The notes: generated by a model not told the origin, from the letters alone. Counted from the stretch's first letter, positions 1 to 8,623 are shown. The stretch is DNA of 64,000 nt from Enterocloster lavalensis (GCF_902364025.1 NZ_CABJCG010000007.1:196302-260301); one strand, 5' to 3'. Translations and numbers: made by a program.

Positions 1-1041
1 AGCACGGCCAACTATGGGATCATGTCCCTGGAGAACCTGGAGGCGGTGGTGGAGAAAAGCCTGGCCTACGCGGACCGGTCCTGCGGGTTCACCTTCCAGG
101 GCGGGGAGCCCACTTTGGCGGGCCTGGATTTCTTCCGGGAGCTGATGCGTCTGGAGGAGAAGCACAACCGCAAGGGGGTGCAGATATCCAACGCCATCCA
201 GACCAACGGCTTCAACCTGGACGAAGCCTGGGCCGCTTTTTTTGCGGAAAACCATTTTCTCGTGGGCGTTTCCCTGGACGGGAACAAATACACCCACGAC
301 GCCTGCCGGGTGGGGCCGGACGGAGGGGGCACCTTCGAGGCGGTGATGAAGACCATCGCCTTGTTTGAGCGCTTTTCCGTGGAGTATAATATTCTCACCG
401 TGGTGAACCGGGCCACCGCAGAGCGGGCGGACAAGATATACGCCTTTTACGCGAAGAATCATTTCCGCTACCAGCAGTACATCGCCTGCTTAGACCCCAT
501 GGGGGAGCCGGCCGGGGGGCGGGATTATTCCCTGACGCCGGAGCGCTACGGGGACTTTCTGATCCGGCTCTTTGATCTGTGGTATCTGGATTTGCAGAAG
601 GGCAGGCAGCCCTACATCCGGCAGTTCGAGAACTACGTGGCCCTGCTTTTGGGTTATGAGCCGGAGTCCTGCGAGCAGAGAGGGCGCTGCAGCCTCCAGT
701 ACGTGGTGGAGGCCGACGGTTCGGTCTATCCCTGCGACTTCTATGTGCTGGACCGCTACCGGATGGGGAATTTCCTGGAGAACACGGTGGAGGAGCTGGA
801 GCAAAGAGGCAGGGAGTCGGGCTTTGTGCAGGCTTCCCTGGAGCCGGACGAGGCGTGCCGGGCCTGCCCTTACTTTCGTCTCTGCCGGGGCGGCTGCCGC
901 AGGAACCGGGAAATCGGGCCGGACGGGGCGCTGGGGAAGAACTATTTCTGTCCGGCCTACAAGCGGTTTTTTGACGCCGCGCTGCCAAGGCTAAGGGAGA
1001 TCGCGGCGCGGTTGAGGATGGACGGACGGCATTTGCGGTAA
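1..1041 (+). CDS. Anaerobic sulfatase-maturating radical SAM enzyme, 5' end outside window
   Basis: The reading frame is open from base 1, so the N-terminus, including the radical-SAM CxxxCxxC cluster, lies upstream; 346 residues are visible. The segment with FTFQGGEPTLAGLDFF and, further on, QTNG matches the radical-SAM barrel of anSME proteins. The C-terminal part carries the SPASM-type cysteines (CEQRGRC, VYPCDFY, CRACPYFRLCRGGC and a final FCPAY) that bind two auxiliary 4Fe-4S clusters. The family oxidises an active-site Cys or Ser of sulfatases to formylglycine in the cytoplasm without oxygen. No sulfatase is visible in the window, so the partner is presumably upstream or elsewhere. A strong terminator follows, which separates it from the next operon. 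Family assignment is firm; the substrate is inferred. Confidence 0.88.
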   Translation, partial: STANYGIMSLENLEAVVEKSLAYADRSCGFTFQGGEPTLAGLDFFRELMRLEEKHNRKGVQISNAIQTNGFNLDEAWAAFFAENHFLVGVSLDGNKYTHDACRVGPDGGGTFEAVMKTIALFERFSVEYNILTVVNRATAERADKIYAFYAKNHFRYQQYIACLDPMGEPAGGRDYSLTPERYGDFLIRLFDLWYLDLQKGRQPYIRQFENYVALLLGYEPESCEQRGRCSLQYVVEADGSVYPCDFYVLDRYRMGNFLENTVEELEQRGRESGFVQASLEPDEACRACPYFRLCRGGCRRNREIGPDGALGKNYFCPAYKRFFDAALPRLREIAARLRMDGRHLR

Positions 1042-1049
1042 AACGAACA

Positions 1050-1090
1050 GGGGAGAATTTCCAGATAACGGAAGTTCTCCTCTCTTTTTT
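1050..1090 (+). terminator. Rho-independent terminator after sulfatase maturase
   Basis: A GGAGAA-TTTCC arm pairs with GGAA-TTCTCC across a short loop and is followed by a run of six T. It starts about 10 bases after the stop codon. Confidence 0.75.
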
Positions 1091-1154
1091 GAACAATTTG
1101 GAAAACGCAATTTATAAATTTTATACAAAAAGCTAAAACACATGAAAAATAAAA

Positions 1155-1183
1155 TTGACAAACCTGTTGAGAAATCCTATAAT
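1155..1183 (+). promoter_or_regulatory. Consensus sigma-70/A promoter of the desulfurase-isomerase operon
   Basis: TTGACA (1155-1160) and TATAAT (1178-1183) are separated by exactly 17 bp, a perfect consensus. Transcription should begin near 1190, leaving a leader of about 230 bases before the first gene. The rest of the 1042-1421 gap holds two operator copies (1196-1213, 1303-1320) and a second TATAAT at 1235-1240 without a good -35. No other gene is seen there. Confidence 0.85.
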
Positions 1184-1195
1184 GAGTTCATCGAT

Positions 1196-1213
1196 AATGA
1201 ATACGTATTAAAC
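1196..1213. promoter_or_regulatory. LacI-type operator copy 1, at transcription start
   Basis: AATGAATAC-GTATTAAAC. The left half is identical to the perfect palindrome at 8493 and the centre is CpG, as in LacI-family operators. It lies 12 bases after the -10 box, where a bound repressor would block initiation. Confidence 0.7.
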
Positions 1214-1302
1214 GAACAGGGCGTAATTATAAGGTATAATAGACAATTATAGTGTAAATGAATTGTTAAAACTTATTCAAAACGCCTTTTACTAACCTAT
1301 AA

Positions 1303-1320
1303 AATGTATACGTATTCAAT
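1303..1320. promoter_or_regulatory. LacI-type operator copy 2, in the leader
   Basis: AATGTATAC-GTATTCAAT differs from the perfect site at 8493 at one base per half. Its centre is 107 bp downstream of copy 1, so the pair could support repression loops or a roadblock. Confidence 0.7.
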
Positions 1321-1421
1321 ATCATACCACATAAACCAGGCAGACAGGAAGAAGCTGATTCATCCGGCCGCCGGAGGGAGAATAAGCGCTCAATACGCGC
1401 TGAAAAAGAGGTGAGAATCAA

Positions 1422-2561
1422 ATGATCTATCTGGATAACAGCGCCACCACCCAGGTGGATGAGGATGTGGCCCGGGCGGCCTTTGAAGCCATGACCGTGA
1501 ATTACGGCAACCCCTCGTCCCCCTACATGTTGGGCAGAGACGCCCTGACGCTGCTGACGCAGGCCAGGCACCAGGTGGCCCAGGTGATTGGAGCGCCCAC
1601 CAGGAGGCTGTTCTTTACCTCCGGCGGCACGGAGGCCAACAATCTGGCGGTGCGGGGAAGTCTCCTCGCAGACCGGGATCAGGCCCGGAAGGGCGGCAGG
1701 GTGGTGACCACCGCCATTGAGCACTCCTCGGTGCTGGCCTCCTGCCGATCTCTGGAGGAGGAAGGCTTTGAGGCCGTGTTCGTCAGCCCAAGGGGCGGGC
1801 GAATCCGGGCGGAGGACGTGATCGCGGCGGTGGATGAGCGCACGCGGCTGGTGTCCGTCATGGCGGTGAACAACGAGACGGGGGAGCGCCTTCCGGTGGA
1901 GGAGATCGCCCGGGGCGTGAAGGAGAAGAACCCGTCGGTTCTGGTGCACTGCGACTGCGTGCAGGGCTACGGCAAGATTCCGTTTACGCTGAACTGCATC
2001 CCGGCCGACCTGGTTACCATGACTGCCCACAAGATTCACGGGCCCAAGGGCTGCGGAGCCATCTATGTGAGGGAGGGCGTGAAGCCTGGCCCCATCTGCT
2101 TCGGTGGCTCCCAGGAGAGCGCCCTACGGCCGGGCACCGAGAACGTGCCAGGGATCGCGGCCTTTGGCCTGGCGGCGGGCAACGCCTTAAAGGATATCCG
2201 CAAAAACTGGCTCCACGTGGAGATGCTGAACCGGTATCTGAGAGAGGAGCTGGAGCAGCAGCCCGAGGTGGTGATCAATTCGCCGGAGGGCGCGGTGCCT
2301 TACGTGCTCAACCTGTCCGTGCTGCCCTTTACCACGGAACAGATGGTGCACGAGATGCGGATGCGGGGAATTTACCTGTCTGGAAGCTCTGCCTGCGAAA
2401 AAGGGGCCAAGAGCCACGTGATCCGGGCCATGGGAATCGAAGCGTCAAGGGCTGACAGCGCGATCCGCATAGGGCTTGGAAAGAAAAATACCCTTCAGGA
2501 AATGAAGGTATTAATAGAAACTTTAAAAGAAATGATAAGGAGAGAAAAGAGTTATGAGTAA
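1422..2561 (+). CDS. Cysteine desulfurase-family (NifS/IscS-like) PLP enzyme
   Basis: The 379-residue protein has the class V aminotransferase fold: N-terminal YLDNSATT, SGGTEANN phosphate-binding region, AIEHSSV, the D/Q pair in HCDCVQGYGK, the PLP lysine in TAHKIHGPKG, and a loop cysteine in SGSSACEKG, the position that forms the persulfide in desulfurases. Length is normal for NifS/IscS. The start follows a GAGGTGAGAATCAA ribosome site. It overlaps the next gene by 8 bases, so the two are translationally coupled. Normally such a gene precedes thiI or iscU; here it is the first gene of an operator-controlled sugar-type operon, so its substrate may be a pathway sulfur or selenium compound rather than cysteine for cluster assembly (inference). 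Confidence 0.85.
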   Translation: MIYLDNSATTQVDEDVARAAFEAMTVNYGNPSSPYMLGRDALTLLTQARHQVAQVIGAPTRRLFFTSGGTEANNLAVRGSLLADRDQARKGGRVVTTAIEHSSVLASCRSLEEEGFEAVFVSPRGGRIRAEDVIAAVDERTRLVSVMAVNNETGERLPVEEIARGVKEKNPSVLVHCDCVQGYGKIPFTLNCIPADLVTMTAHKIHGPKGCGAIYVREGVKPGPICFGGSQESALRPGTENVPGIAAFGLAAGNALKDIRKNWLHVEMLNRYLREELEQQPEVVINSPEGAVPYVLNLSVLPFTTEQMVHEMRMRGIYLSGSSACEKGAKSHVIRAMGIEASRADSAIRIGLGKKNTLQEMKVLIETLKEMIRREKSYE

Positions 2562-3990
2562 AATCAGTGAGAGCAGTACGTTAAATGTGAAATTGACAGT
2601 GAAACCAATTTTGTTTACTATGTATCATATACACGCTTACATGGGGCCGTGCCGTTACGGCGAGGGCTACGCTCTGACCACAGAGGCGGATATGGAGACC
2701 ACGCAGAAGGAATTTGAGATTTTCAAGAAAGAGCTGGCCGACGATGTGGATCACAGCAACGTGGAGCTTTTGGAGCCGGTGGTGGTTCACTGGCATGAGG
2801 ATTTCGCCCTGAAGGAGGAGGAGATCGCCAAGGCTCTGGCGGACGACGCCAAGACCGATTTCTACCTGATCCGCGGACTGCGCATCTCTTCCTATTTTGC
2901 GGTGGAGCTGTCCAAACGCACCAACAAGCCCATTGGTCACACGCCCAACAAGTCGGCTATCTCCAAGTGCGACCACGTGGATATGACGGCCCATCTGTAC
3001 GCGGAGGGGAAACCTGGCTATGCCTTCCTGGACTTCGAGGAGATGAACCGCACCTTTGCGGCTCTGAGAGTCAAGAAGGCCCTGGCGAACACCAAGGTAT
3101 TCTTCCCGTTAAAGAGCGCCATGCTGACCTTCGGCTGCCAGAGCTCCTATCTGAACCTGGAGGACATCACCGAAAAGTTCAACGTGCGCTTCGCCCACGT
3201 CAATTCCGACGAGGTGTTCCAGTGGCTGGACGCCCTGACCGACGAGGAGAAGGCGGAGGCGGCGAAGCTGGCCGACCAGCTGACCCAGGAGTCCCAGGGC
3301 GTACATATGCCGGCGGAATACATCCGCAACGACACGGAGTTCTATGAGACCATCAAGAAGATGATGAAGCACTACGACTGCAACGCCTTCACCATCCCCT
3401 GCTTCGAGGTCTGCGCCACCCGGGAATTAAACCGGAGAAGGCTTACCTTCTGCCTGACCCACACCCTGTTAAAGGATGAGGGAATCGCCTCCGCCTGCGC
3501 CGGAGACGTGGGCTCCGTGCTCTCCATCACCATCCTGATGAACATTGCGCGCAAGGCCCCGTACATGGGCAATACCATGGTTCTGGACAAAGCGACCAAC
3601 CAGTGCAGGACGCTTCACGACGTGGCCAGCGCCCAGATGAAGGGCTACGACCAGCCGGCCCTTCCCACAGAGTTCGTCTCCTTCACTCTGGACTCCTGGG
3701 GAACCACCATGCGCTACGACTTTTCCAAGGATAACGGCCAGACTCTGACCATGATCAATCTGAGCCCGGATATGAAGAAGATCATGGTTGCCAAAGGCAC
3801 CATCAACGGCTGCGACGATTACCTGACGCCCGAGTGCAAGCACGCGGTGCGCTACACGGTGAAGGACGCGGTGCGGTTCCACGAGTGCCAGAAGTTCGTG
3901 GGACACCATTTTGCCCTGGTCTACGGGGATTACGTGGACGAAGTGAAGGCATTTGCCAAAGAATGCGATTTGGAGGTACTTGAAGCTTAA
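2554..3990 (+). CDS. COG2407-type sugar isomerase-like protein (fucose/arabinose isomerase superfamily)
   Basis: This is a 478-residue cytoplasmic protein without signal or membrane segments. Its C-terminal half (about 270-470) fits the L-fucose/L-arabinose isomerase superfamily: CFEVCATRELNRRRLTFCLT, then ACAGDVGSVLSITILMNIA, a GNTM segment, and a late His-rich FVGHHFALVYGD. In the paralogue at 10601 the corresponding metal-site stretch reads CEADADGAL; here it is CAGD, so a likely acidic ligand is missing. It may therefore have altered or no isomerase activity. It overlaps the desulfurase gene and is followed by a terminator-like hairpin before the TRAP genes. Superfamily placement is from motifs; the substrate is unknown. 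Confidence 0.6.
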   Translation: MSKISESSTLNVKLTVKPILFTMYHIHAYMGPCRYGEGYALTTEADMETTQKEFEIFKKELADDVDHSNVELLEPVVVHWHEDFALKEEEIAKALADDAKTDFYLIRGLRISSYFAVELSKRTNKPIGHTPNKSAISKCDHVDMTAHLYAEGKPGYAFLDFEEMNRTFAALRVKKALANTKVFFPLKSAMLTFGCQSSYLNLEDITEKFNVRFAHVNSDEVFQWLDALTDEEKAEAAKLADQLTQESQGVHMPAEYIRNDTEFYETIKKMMKHYDCNAFTIPCFEVCATRELNRRRLTFCLTHTLLKDEGIASACAGDVGSVLSITILMNIARKAPYMGNTMVLDKATNQCRTLHDVASAQMKGYDQPALPTEFVSFTLDSWGTTMRYDFSKDNGQTLTMINLSPDMKKIMVAKGTINGCDDYLTPECKHAVRYTVKDAVRFHECQKFVGHHFALVYGDYVDEVKAFAKECDLEVLEA

Positions 3991-4008
3991 GGTGCGCTCT
4001 GACCTGAG

Positions 4009-4043
4009 AAACCGGGCCGTATCAACTTATATGGCCCGGTTTT
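4009..4043 (+). terminator. Intercistronic terminator or attenuator before the TRAP genes
   Basis: AAACCGGGCC pairs perfectly with GGCCCGGTTT around a 14-base loop, followed by TTTT. No obvious promoter lies between it and dctP at 4103, so partial read-through may set transporter levels. Confidence 0.7.
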
Positions 4044-4102
4044 ACAGGCGGCATATTTGGAAAACATAGACGGACACAACAGATTGGGAGGAGGCTGTCC
4101 TT

Positions 4103-5131
4103 ATGAAAAAATGGCGTACAGTTACGGCGATCGGCCTGGCCTGCACCCTGGTCCTCGGCTCTTTGGGGCTGACGGGATGCGGGAAAGCTGAAAAGAAAGA
4201 TGTGATTACCATCCGAATCGCACATGACAACAATGTAAACACTCCGCTGCACAAGGCGTTTTTAAAGTTTAAGGAGCTGGTGGAATCCGGTTCCAACGGC
4301 AGGATGGAGGTCGTGATCTTTCCCGGCGGGCAGATGGGAAGCGTGCAGGACACGTTTGAACAGTGCCGGCGCGGGGACATCGAGATGAGCGGTTCCACCA
4401 CCAGCAACTTTACACAGGCCATGCCTGAGCTTGCGGCCTGGGAGAGCTTTTACATGTTTGACGATACGGCCCACGCCAAGCGGGTCTTTGAGAGCGAGGC
4501 GGGCAAGAAGATGATGGAGCCGTTAAAGCGGGAGAATCTGACCGGCATCGGCTACATGGAACTGGGATTCCGCAATTTCTCCAACAGCAAACGCCCCATC
4601 CAGAGCGAGGCTGATTTAAAGGGACTGAAGATACGCGGATACAATCCGCTTCAGATCAAAGCCTGGGAGTCGGTGGGAGTCAACACCACCAGCGTGAGCT
4701 GGAACGAACTGTTCACCTCCCTGCAGCAGAAGCTGATCGACGGCCAGGAGTGCGCCACCACCAGCTTTTACACGGAGAAATTTTACGAGGCCCAGAAATA
4801 CTGGTCCCTGACCCGCCATGTGTTCACCAATTTCCTCTGGTATGCTAACACGGATTTCATGAATTCGCTTTCCGAGTCCGACCGGGCCTTCCTCATGGAG
4901 TGCGCCCAGGAAGCCATCGACTACAACTGGGAGCTGTCGGACCAGTCCGAGACGGAGATTCTGCAGAAACTTAAGGACAGCGGTTTTCAGGTAAACGACG
5001 TGGATATCGCGGTGCGGCGCAGGCTGGGAGACACCATCAATGCGGCGATCAAGGACGACATTGTGGCCAGCTGCGGCGAGGACACCTACAACATGCTGAT
5101 GGACGCGGTGGCCGCCCAGCGCCGGGATTAG
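4103..5131 (+). CDS. dctP: TRAP transporter solute-binding protein DctP
   Basis: The 342-residue lipoprotein starts with MKKWRTVTAIG, a hydrophobic stretch and a lipobox LTGC, so it should be anchored outside the membrane. The DctP fold is recognisable from the IRIAHDNN first strand, FPGGQMGSVQDTFEQ, and the LKGLKIRGYNPLQIKAWESV segment, whose arginine clamps a substrate carboxylate in this family. It is followed at 11 bases by the DctQ gene and then DctM, forming a full tripartite importer. TRAP systems move organic acids, including sugar acids, using a sodium gradient. Given the two operator-controlled operons around it, an acidic sugar is the best guess. Start chosen after GGGAGGAGG. Confidence 0.9.
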   Translation: MKKWRTVTAIGLACTLVLGSLGLTGCGKAEKKDVITIRIAHDNNVNTPLHKAFLKFKELVESGSNGRMEVVIFPGGQMGSVQDTFEQCRRGDIEMSGSTTSNFTQAMPELAAWESFYMFDDTAHAKRVFESEAGKKMMEPLKRENLTGIGYMELGFRNFSNSKRPIQSEADLKGLKIRGYNPLQIKAWESVGVNTTSVSWNELFTSLQQKLIDGQECATTSFYTEKFYEAQKYWSLTRHVFTNFLWYANTDFMNSLSESDRAFLMECAQEAIDYNWELSDQSETEILQKLKDSGFQVNDVDIAVRRRLGDTINAAIKDDIVASCGEDTYNMLMDAVAAQRRD

Positions 5132-5142
5132 GAGGGATTGAG

Positions 5143-5751
5143 ATGAAGCGGACATTGAGGTGGTTTGACGTGAATTTTGAGGCAATCCTGATGGTTGTGT
5201 TTTTCACGATGATGATTGCGCTGGTGACGGTGCAGGTGATACTGCGTTTTATCTTTAAAACCGGCTTTTCATGGGGCGAAGAGGTGGCGCGGATTCTGTT
5301 CGTGTGGATGTCCTTCTCCAGCTTCGGGTATCTGACCCGCGGCAGCCGCCATGTGCGGGTGGGTTTTTTCAGGGAGCTGTTCCCGGAGACGGTGCAGAAG
5401 ATTATTCTGTTCATCTGCGACTTGCTGTTTCTGGTCTTTTCCGTAGGGGGACTTTGCGCCATGGTGCAGCTGTGTTCGGACGCGTGGCGTTTTCAGGATA
5501 AGCTGACCGCGGTGCCCTGGAACTACAACGTACTGTATCTGGCCGGACTCCTGGGTTTCTTTATGATGACGGTGCGCAATATCCAGATTCTGGTATGGAA
5601 ATACTGTAACCGCGCTGCGGATATGGAGCGGTTTGTGAACTACGATGGCAACTTTTATGAGCACAACCGGATCTGCTTTGAGCCCAGGGTGAAGGACGCC
5701 CTGGACCTGGCGCAGGAGGAAGCCGGGGAACTGCTGGAGAAGGGGGAGTAA
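5143..5751 (+). CDS. dctQ: TRAP transporter small membrane subunit DctQ
   Basis: A 202-residue membrane protein with four predicted transmembrane segments (about 12-35, 45-65, 85-110 and 128-150) and the typical SWGEEVARILFVWMSFSSFG signature of DctQ, which packs on the large subunit. The C-terminal 50 residues are hydrophilic and acidic, somewhat longer than usual. It sits 11 bases after dctP and 6 before dctM, so the three are co-transcribed. DctQ has no transport path of its own but is needed for DctPM function. A GGAGG ribosome site precedes the ATG. Confidence 0.9.
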   Translation: MKRTLRWFDVNFEAILMVVFFTMMIALVTVQVILRFIFKTGFSWGEEVARILFVWMSFSSFGYLTRGSRHVRVGFFRELFPETVQKIILFICDLLFLVFSVGGLCAMVQLCSDAWRFQDKLTAVPWNYNVLYLAGLLGFFMMTVRNIQILVWKYCNRAADMERFVNYDGNFYEHNRICFEPRVKDALDLAQEEAGELLEKGE

Positions 5752-5757
5752 CGGCTT

Positions 5758-7044
5758 ATGGCGGCGATATTATTGTTTGTAACTCTGATTCTGTTTCTGC
5801 TTCTTTCCGTGCCCATCGGCATCAGTCTGGGATTGGCTTCCCTGACCGCGATCCAGGGCTCTGACTGTATCAGCATGACGACCTTTGTCCAGTCCATGAT
5901 CCAGGGGCTGAACTCCTTCCCTCTGATGGCGGTGCCGCTGTTCACATTTGCGGGCGAGGTGATGGGAAAGGGAGGCATTTCCAGGCGTCTGATCGACCTG
6001 GCCAGGGTGTTTACGGGCCGTTTTACCGGCGGCCTGGGGATTGTGACCATCGTCACCTCCCTGTTCTTCGCGGCCATCGCCGGGACTGGCTCCGCGGCCG
6101 TGGCGGCCATCGGACTGATCATGATTCCGGCTATGGTAAAAAATGGATATGATAAAGGCTACTCCAGCGCGCTGGTAGCCACGGCCGGCACGGTGGGCGT
6201 CATCATTCCACCCAGCGTCTGTATGGTGGTGTACGCGGTGGCGGCGGGCGCTTCCATCAGCGGCCTGTTTATGGCCGGCATCATGCCGGGTCTGCTGATC
6301 GGCGTTGGGCTGATCATCTATTCCGTGTTCTACTCCAAAAAGCATGGATATAAAGGGGACGACAAACGTTATACGCTTGCAGAGGCGGGCGCCATCGTTG
6401 TGAAGGCCATTCCCGGCCTGCTGATTCCCGTGATCATTCTGGGCGGCATCTACGGCGGAATCTTTACGCCCACCGAGGCCGCGGCCGTTGCCGGGGTTTA
6501 CGGCGTGCTCATCGGACTGTTTGTTTACAAGGAGATCAAGCCCGGCGATCTGGTCTACATCGTCTACCGCTCCGTGCTGATGTGCGCTCCGGTGCTGATC
6601 ATCATTGGAATCTCAACCGGCTTCGGAAGGATTCTGACCATCGCCCAGGTGCCGGTGGCCATCGCGGATGCGATTCTGGGACTGACCAGCAGCAAGGTGC
6701 TGGTGCTTCTGCTGATCAACGTGCTGCTGCTGATTGTGGGAACCTTTATGGAGACAAACGCGGCCATTATCATTCTCACGCCCATCCTGCTGCCCATCGT
6801 GACGCGGCTGGGAGTGGACGCCGTCCATTTCGGTATCATTGTGGTGATGAACCTGTCCATCGGATTTATCACGCCGCCTCTGGGCGCGAATTTGTTCATG
6901 GCCTGCCAGGTGGGGGAGATATCCTTTGACAAGCTGACCAGAAAAATCTGGCCATGGATTGTGGTGATGATCATTCTGCTGATGCTGGTGACCTACATCC
7001 CGCAGATTTCCCTGGCGCTTCCTAAGGCCATGGGTGTGATATAG
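5758..7044 (+). CDS. dctM: TRAP transporter large permease DctM
   Basis: A 428-residue, strongly hydrophobic protein with about 12 membrane segments. Family marks are LFTFAGEVMGKGGISRRLID, the GTGSAAVAAIG loop and a second pseudo-symmetric half with GTFMETNAAIIILTPILLP and GFITPPLGANLF. These helical-hairpin regions bind sodium and substrate in the elevator-type DctM mechanism. It ends the DctPQM set and is followed by a strong bidirectional-looking hairpin terminator. Length and motifs are normal. Confidence 0.92.
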   Translation: MAAILLFVTLILFLLLSVPIGISLGLASLTAIQGSDCISMTTFVQSMIQGLNSFPLMAVPLFTFAGEVMGKGGISRRLIDLARVFTGRFTGGLGIVTIVTSLFFAAIAGTGSAAVAAIGLIMIPAMVKNGYDKGYSSALVATAGTVGVIIPPSVCMVVYAVAAGASISGLFMAGIMPGLLIGVGLIIYSVFYSKKHGYKGDDKRYTLAEAGAIVVKAIPGLLIPVIILGGIYGGIFTPTEAAAVAGVYGVLIGLFVYKEIKPGDLVYIVYRSVLMCAPVLIIIGISTGFGRILTIAQVPVAIADAILGLTSSKVLVLLLINVLLLIVGTFMETNAAIIILTPILLPIVTRLGVDAVHFGIIVVMNLSIGFITPPLGANLFMACQVGEISFDKLTRKIWPWIVVMIILLMLVTYIPQISLALPKAMGVI

Positions 7045-7084
7045 GAGCGCTGTTTCATCCGGTTTTTCCGGCAGACAGACGATT

Positions 7085-7148
7085 CGTCCCCGGTCAATGT
7101 TCCGCTGATCTTAAAAGAGCGGAGCCATTGCCGGGGACGTATTTTTTG
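7085..7148 (+). terminator. Long terminator hairpin after dctM
   Basis: Arms of about 22 bases (CGTCCCCGG...TTCCGCT and AGCGGA...CCGGGGACG) pair with few mismatches around a GATCTTAAAAG loop, followed by ATTTTTT. It separates dctM from the convergent LacI gene. Confidence 0.85.
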
Positions 7149-7175
7149 TCCTGATTATTCTCTTTCTGCCACACA

Positions 7176-8222
7176 CTAAGCTGTGCCGCGGGTCTTTAAG
7201 GTACAGGGGAACAGCGTCAGGTTGGTGTGGATGTCGGAGTCCTGTGGTGATAAAAGCTGTTCCAGGACTTTTTCGATCATGCTGTCCATGGGCTGCACGA
7301 AGGAGGTAATGTTGTAGGCGCTGTAGCTGGCCAGCTCGATGTCGTCGAAGCCGACGATGGCCACGTCCTCGGGCACCTTTAAACCGTATTCGTAGCGCGC
7401 GCAGTCCAGAACCCCGGCGCTGACCAGGTCGCTGACACAGAACAGGGCCTGGGGGCAGGAGCCTTCCTGTCCGATCAGGGCGCGCAGCCCCTCCTTGCCC
7501 GCCTCGTAGGTGAAGGCGGTATTGATGACGGGGCAGTGGTGGATTCCCCGCTCCTCCAGCCGGGAGACAAAGCCCTTTCGCCGGTCCAGACTGGTGGAGG
7601 CCTCGTCGGTGCCGCCGATGAAGGCGAAGCTGCGGTAGCCCTTCATGAAAAAGTAGTCCGCGCAGTCCCGCCCGGCCTGGACGTTGTCGCTGCACACGGC
7701 CCGGATTCCCGGGGTGCTCATATATCGGTTAAACAGGACCACCGGGACCCCGAAGTCCACGCAGATGTCCGCCAGATCGGAGGTCAGGGTCACGGAGGTG
7801 ATCAGGATGCCGTCCACGCGGTATTGCAGGATTTGATGGATCAGATCCTGCATGTGGTGGGCGTCGTCCAGATAAAAAAACAGAATCTGCTTGCCCATGG
7901 CGCGCAAGCGGATGGAGAGCTTGCTGAGCACCGTGGCGTAGAAGGGATTGGTGGTGTTCTGCATGATGACCGCCACGATGTTGGTGCTGCTGGAGATCAG
8001 ACTCCTGGCGATGGCGTCGGGCGCGTATTTTAAGGAGCGGGCGGCTTCCAGGACCCGCTGGCGCGTAGCAGGGTTCATCTTCGAGGAAGGGTTAAACGCT
8101 CTCGACACAGTGGCCTGGGATACGCCTGCCAGTTTGGCCACGTCGATGGAGGTGTTGTGGCCGCTCCCGGCTCCTCGCTTGCCGGGACTTTGGCCCTTGG
8201 GGCTGGATTCGGTATTGTTCAT
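7176..8222 (-). CDS. LacI-family transcriptional repressor, likely local regulator of both flanking operons
   Basis: A 348-residue protein. After a 23-residue polar tail comes a standard LacI helix-turn-helix (SIDVAKLAGVSQATVSRAFN) with hinge helix RSLKYAPDAIARSL. A periplasmic-binding-protein-like effector domain follows with FYATVLSKLS, RVDGILITS, the FIGGTDEAST turn and VGFDDIELASYS. It dimerises and leaves DNA when a sugar-like ligand binds. The gene points away from the dehydrogenase operon at 8656 and converges on dctM. The palindrome AATGAATACGTATTCATT between it and that operon recurs ahead of the operon at 1422, so one repressor controlling both units is the simplest reading. An AAGGGGG ribosome site supports the start. 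Confidence 0.9.
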   Translation of the reverse strand: MNNTESSPKGQSPGKRGAGSGHNTSIDVAKLAGVSQATVSRAFNPSSKMNPATRQRVLEAARSLKYAPDAIARSLISSSTNIVAVIMQNTTNPFYATVLSKLSIRLRAMGKQILFFYLDDAHHMQDLIHQILQYRVDGILITSVTLTSDLADICVDFGVPVVLFNRYMSTPGIRAVCSDNVQAGRDCADYFFMKGYRSFAFIGGTDEASTSLDRRKGFVSRLEERGIHHCPVINTAFTYEAGKEGLRALIGQEGSCPQALFCVSDLVSAGVLDCARYEYGLKVPEDVAIVGFDDIELASYSAYNITSFVQPMDSMIEKVLEQLLSPQDSDIHTNLTLFPCTLKTRGTA

Positions 8223-8449
8223 TGGTAAGTCCCCCTTGCTGTTTTAAAATGGTGTGCAAACACATCAAATATAATTAACAATAACATAAAATGTGCGTAT
8301 TTGCAAGAATCTTGTCCGGGCCGGACCGTGAATACGAAAACAATTCGGGCGAATTCTGAAAAACTGCCGTTCCGTTGTGTGAAATGCATAATAAGCATGG
8401 GCTGAAATTAAACATAATAACCAAAATATGAAAAAACGAAAAAATGCCA

Positions 8450-8479
8450 TTGACGAATGGACCAGTAAGGGAATATAAT
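8450..8479 (+). promoter_or_regulatory. Promoter of the dehydrogenase-lactonase-aldolase operon
   Basis: TTGACG (8450-8455), 18-bp spacer, TATAAT (8474-8479). The perfect operator begins 13 bases after the -10, the same geometry as at 1155-1213. The 8223-8655 gap holds this promoter, two operators and about 200 bases of AT-rich DNA in which a promoter for the divergent LacI gene is expected but not clearly seen. Confidence 0.8.
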
Positions 8480-8492
8480 GAGCTTACAAAGA

Positions 8493-8510
8493 AATGAATA
8501 CGTATTCATT
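8493..8510. promoter_or_regulatory. LacI-type operator copy 3, perfect 18-bp palindrome
   Basis: AATGAATAC-GTATTCATT is a perfect inverted repeat with a central CpG, the best of four related sites in the window. An ATG at 8494 falls inside it and opens an in-frame extension of the dehydrogenase, but this is upstream of the real ribosome site and is not a likely start. Confidence 0.8.
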
Positions 8511-8605
8511 AGTGGGAATACATATGAGAATGAATCCGGAGAAATCGAGGACAAATGTCGAAAAATCGGGATTTATGCGGATTTTAAACAAGTATGATTT
8601 CGAAA

Positions 8606-8623
8606 AATGTATAGGTATTCATA
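8606..8623. promoter_or_regulatory. LacI-type operator copy 4, in the leader
   Basis: AATGTATAG-GTATTCATA, a degenerate copy whose centre is 113 bp downstream of copy 3, mirroring the 107-bp pair upstream of the desulfurase operon. Confidence 0.6.

Noticed and set aside
1235..1240. Second TATAAT in the desulfurase leader
   Set aside because: No acceptable -35 sequence at 16-18 bases upstream.
2554..3990. ThiI as partner of the cysteine desulfurase
   Set aside because: That is the common neighbour, but this protein lacks THUMP and PP-loop features and instead shows isomerase-superfamily motifs.
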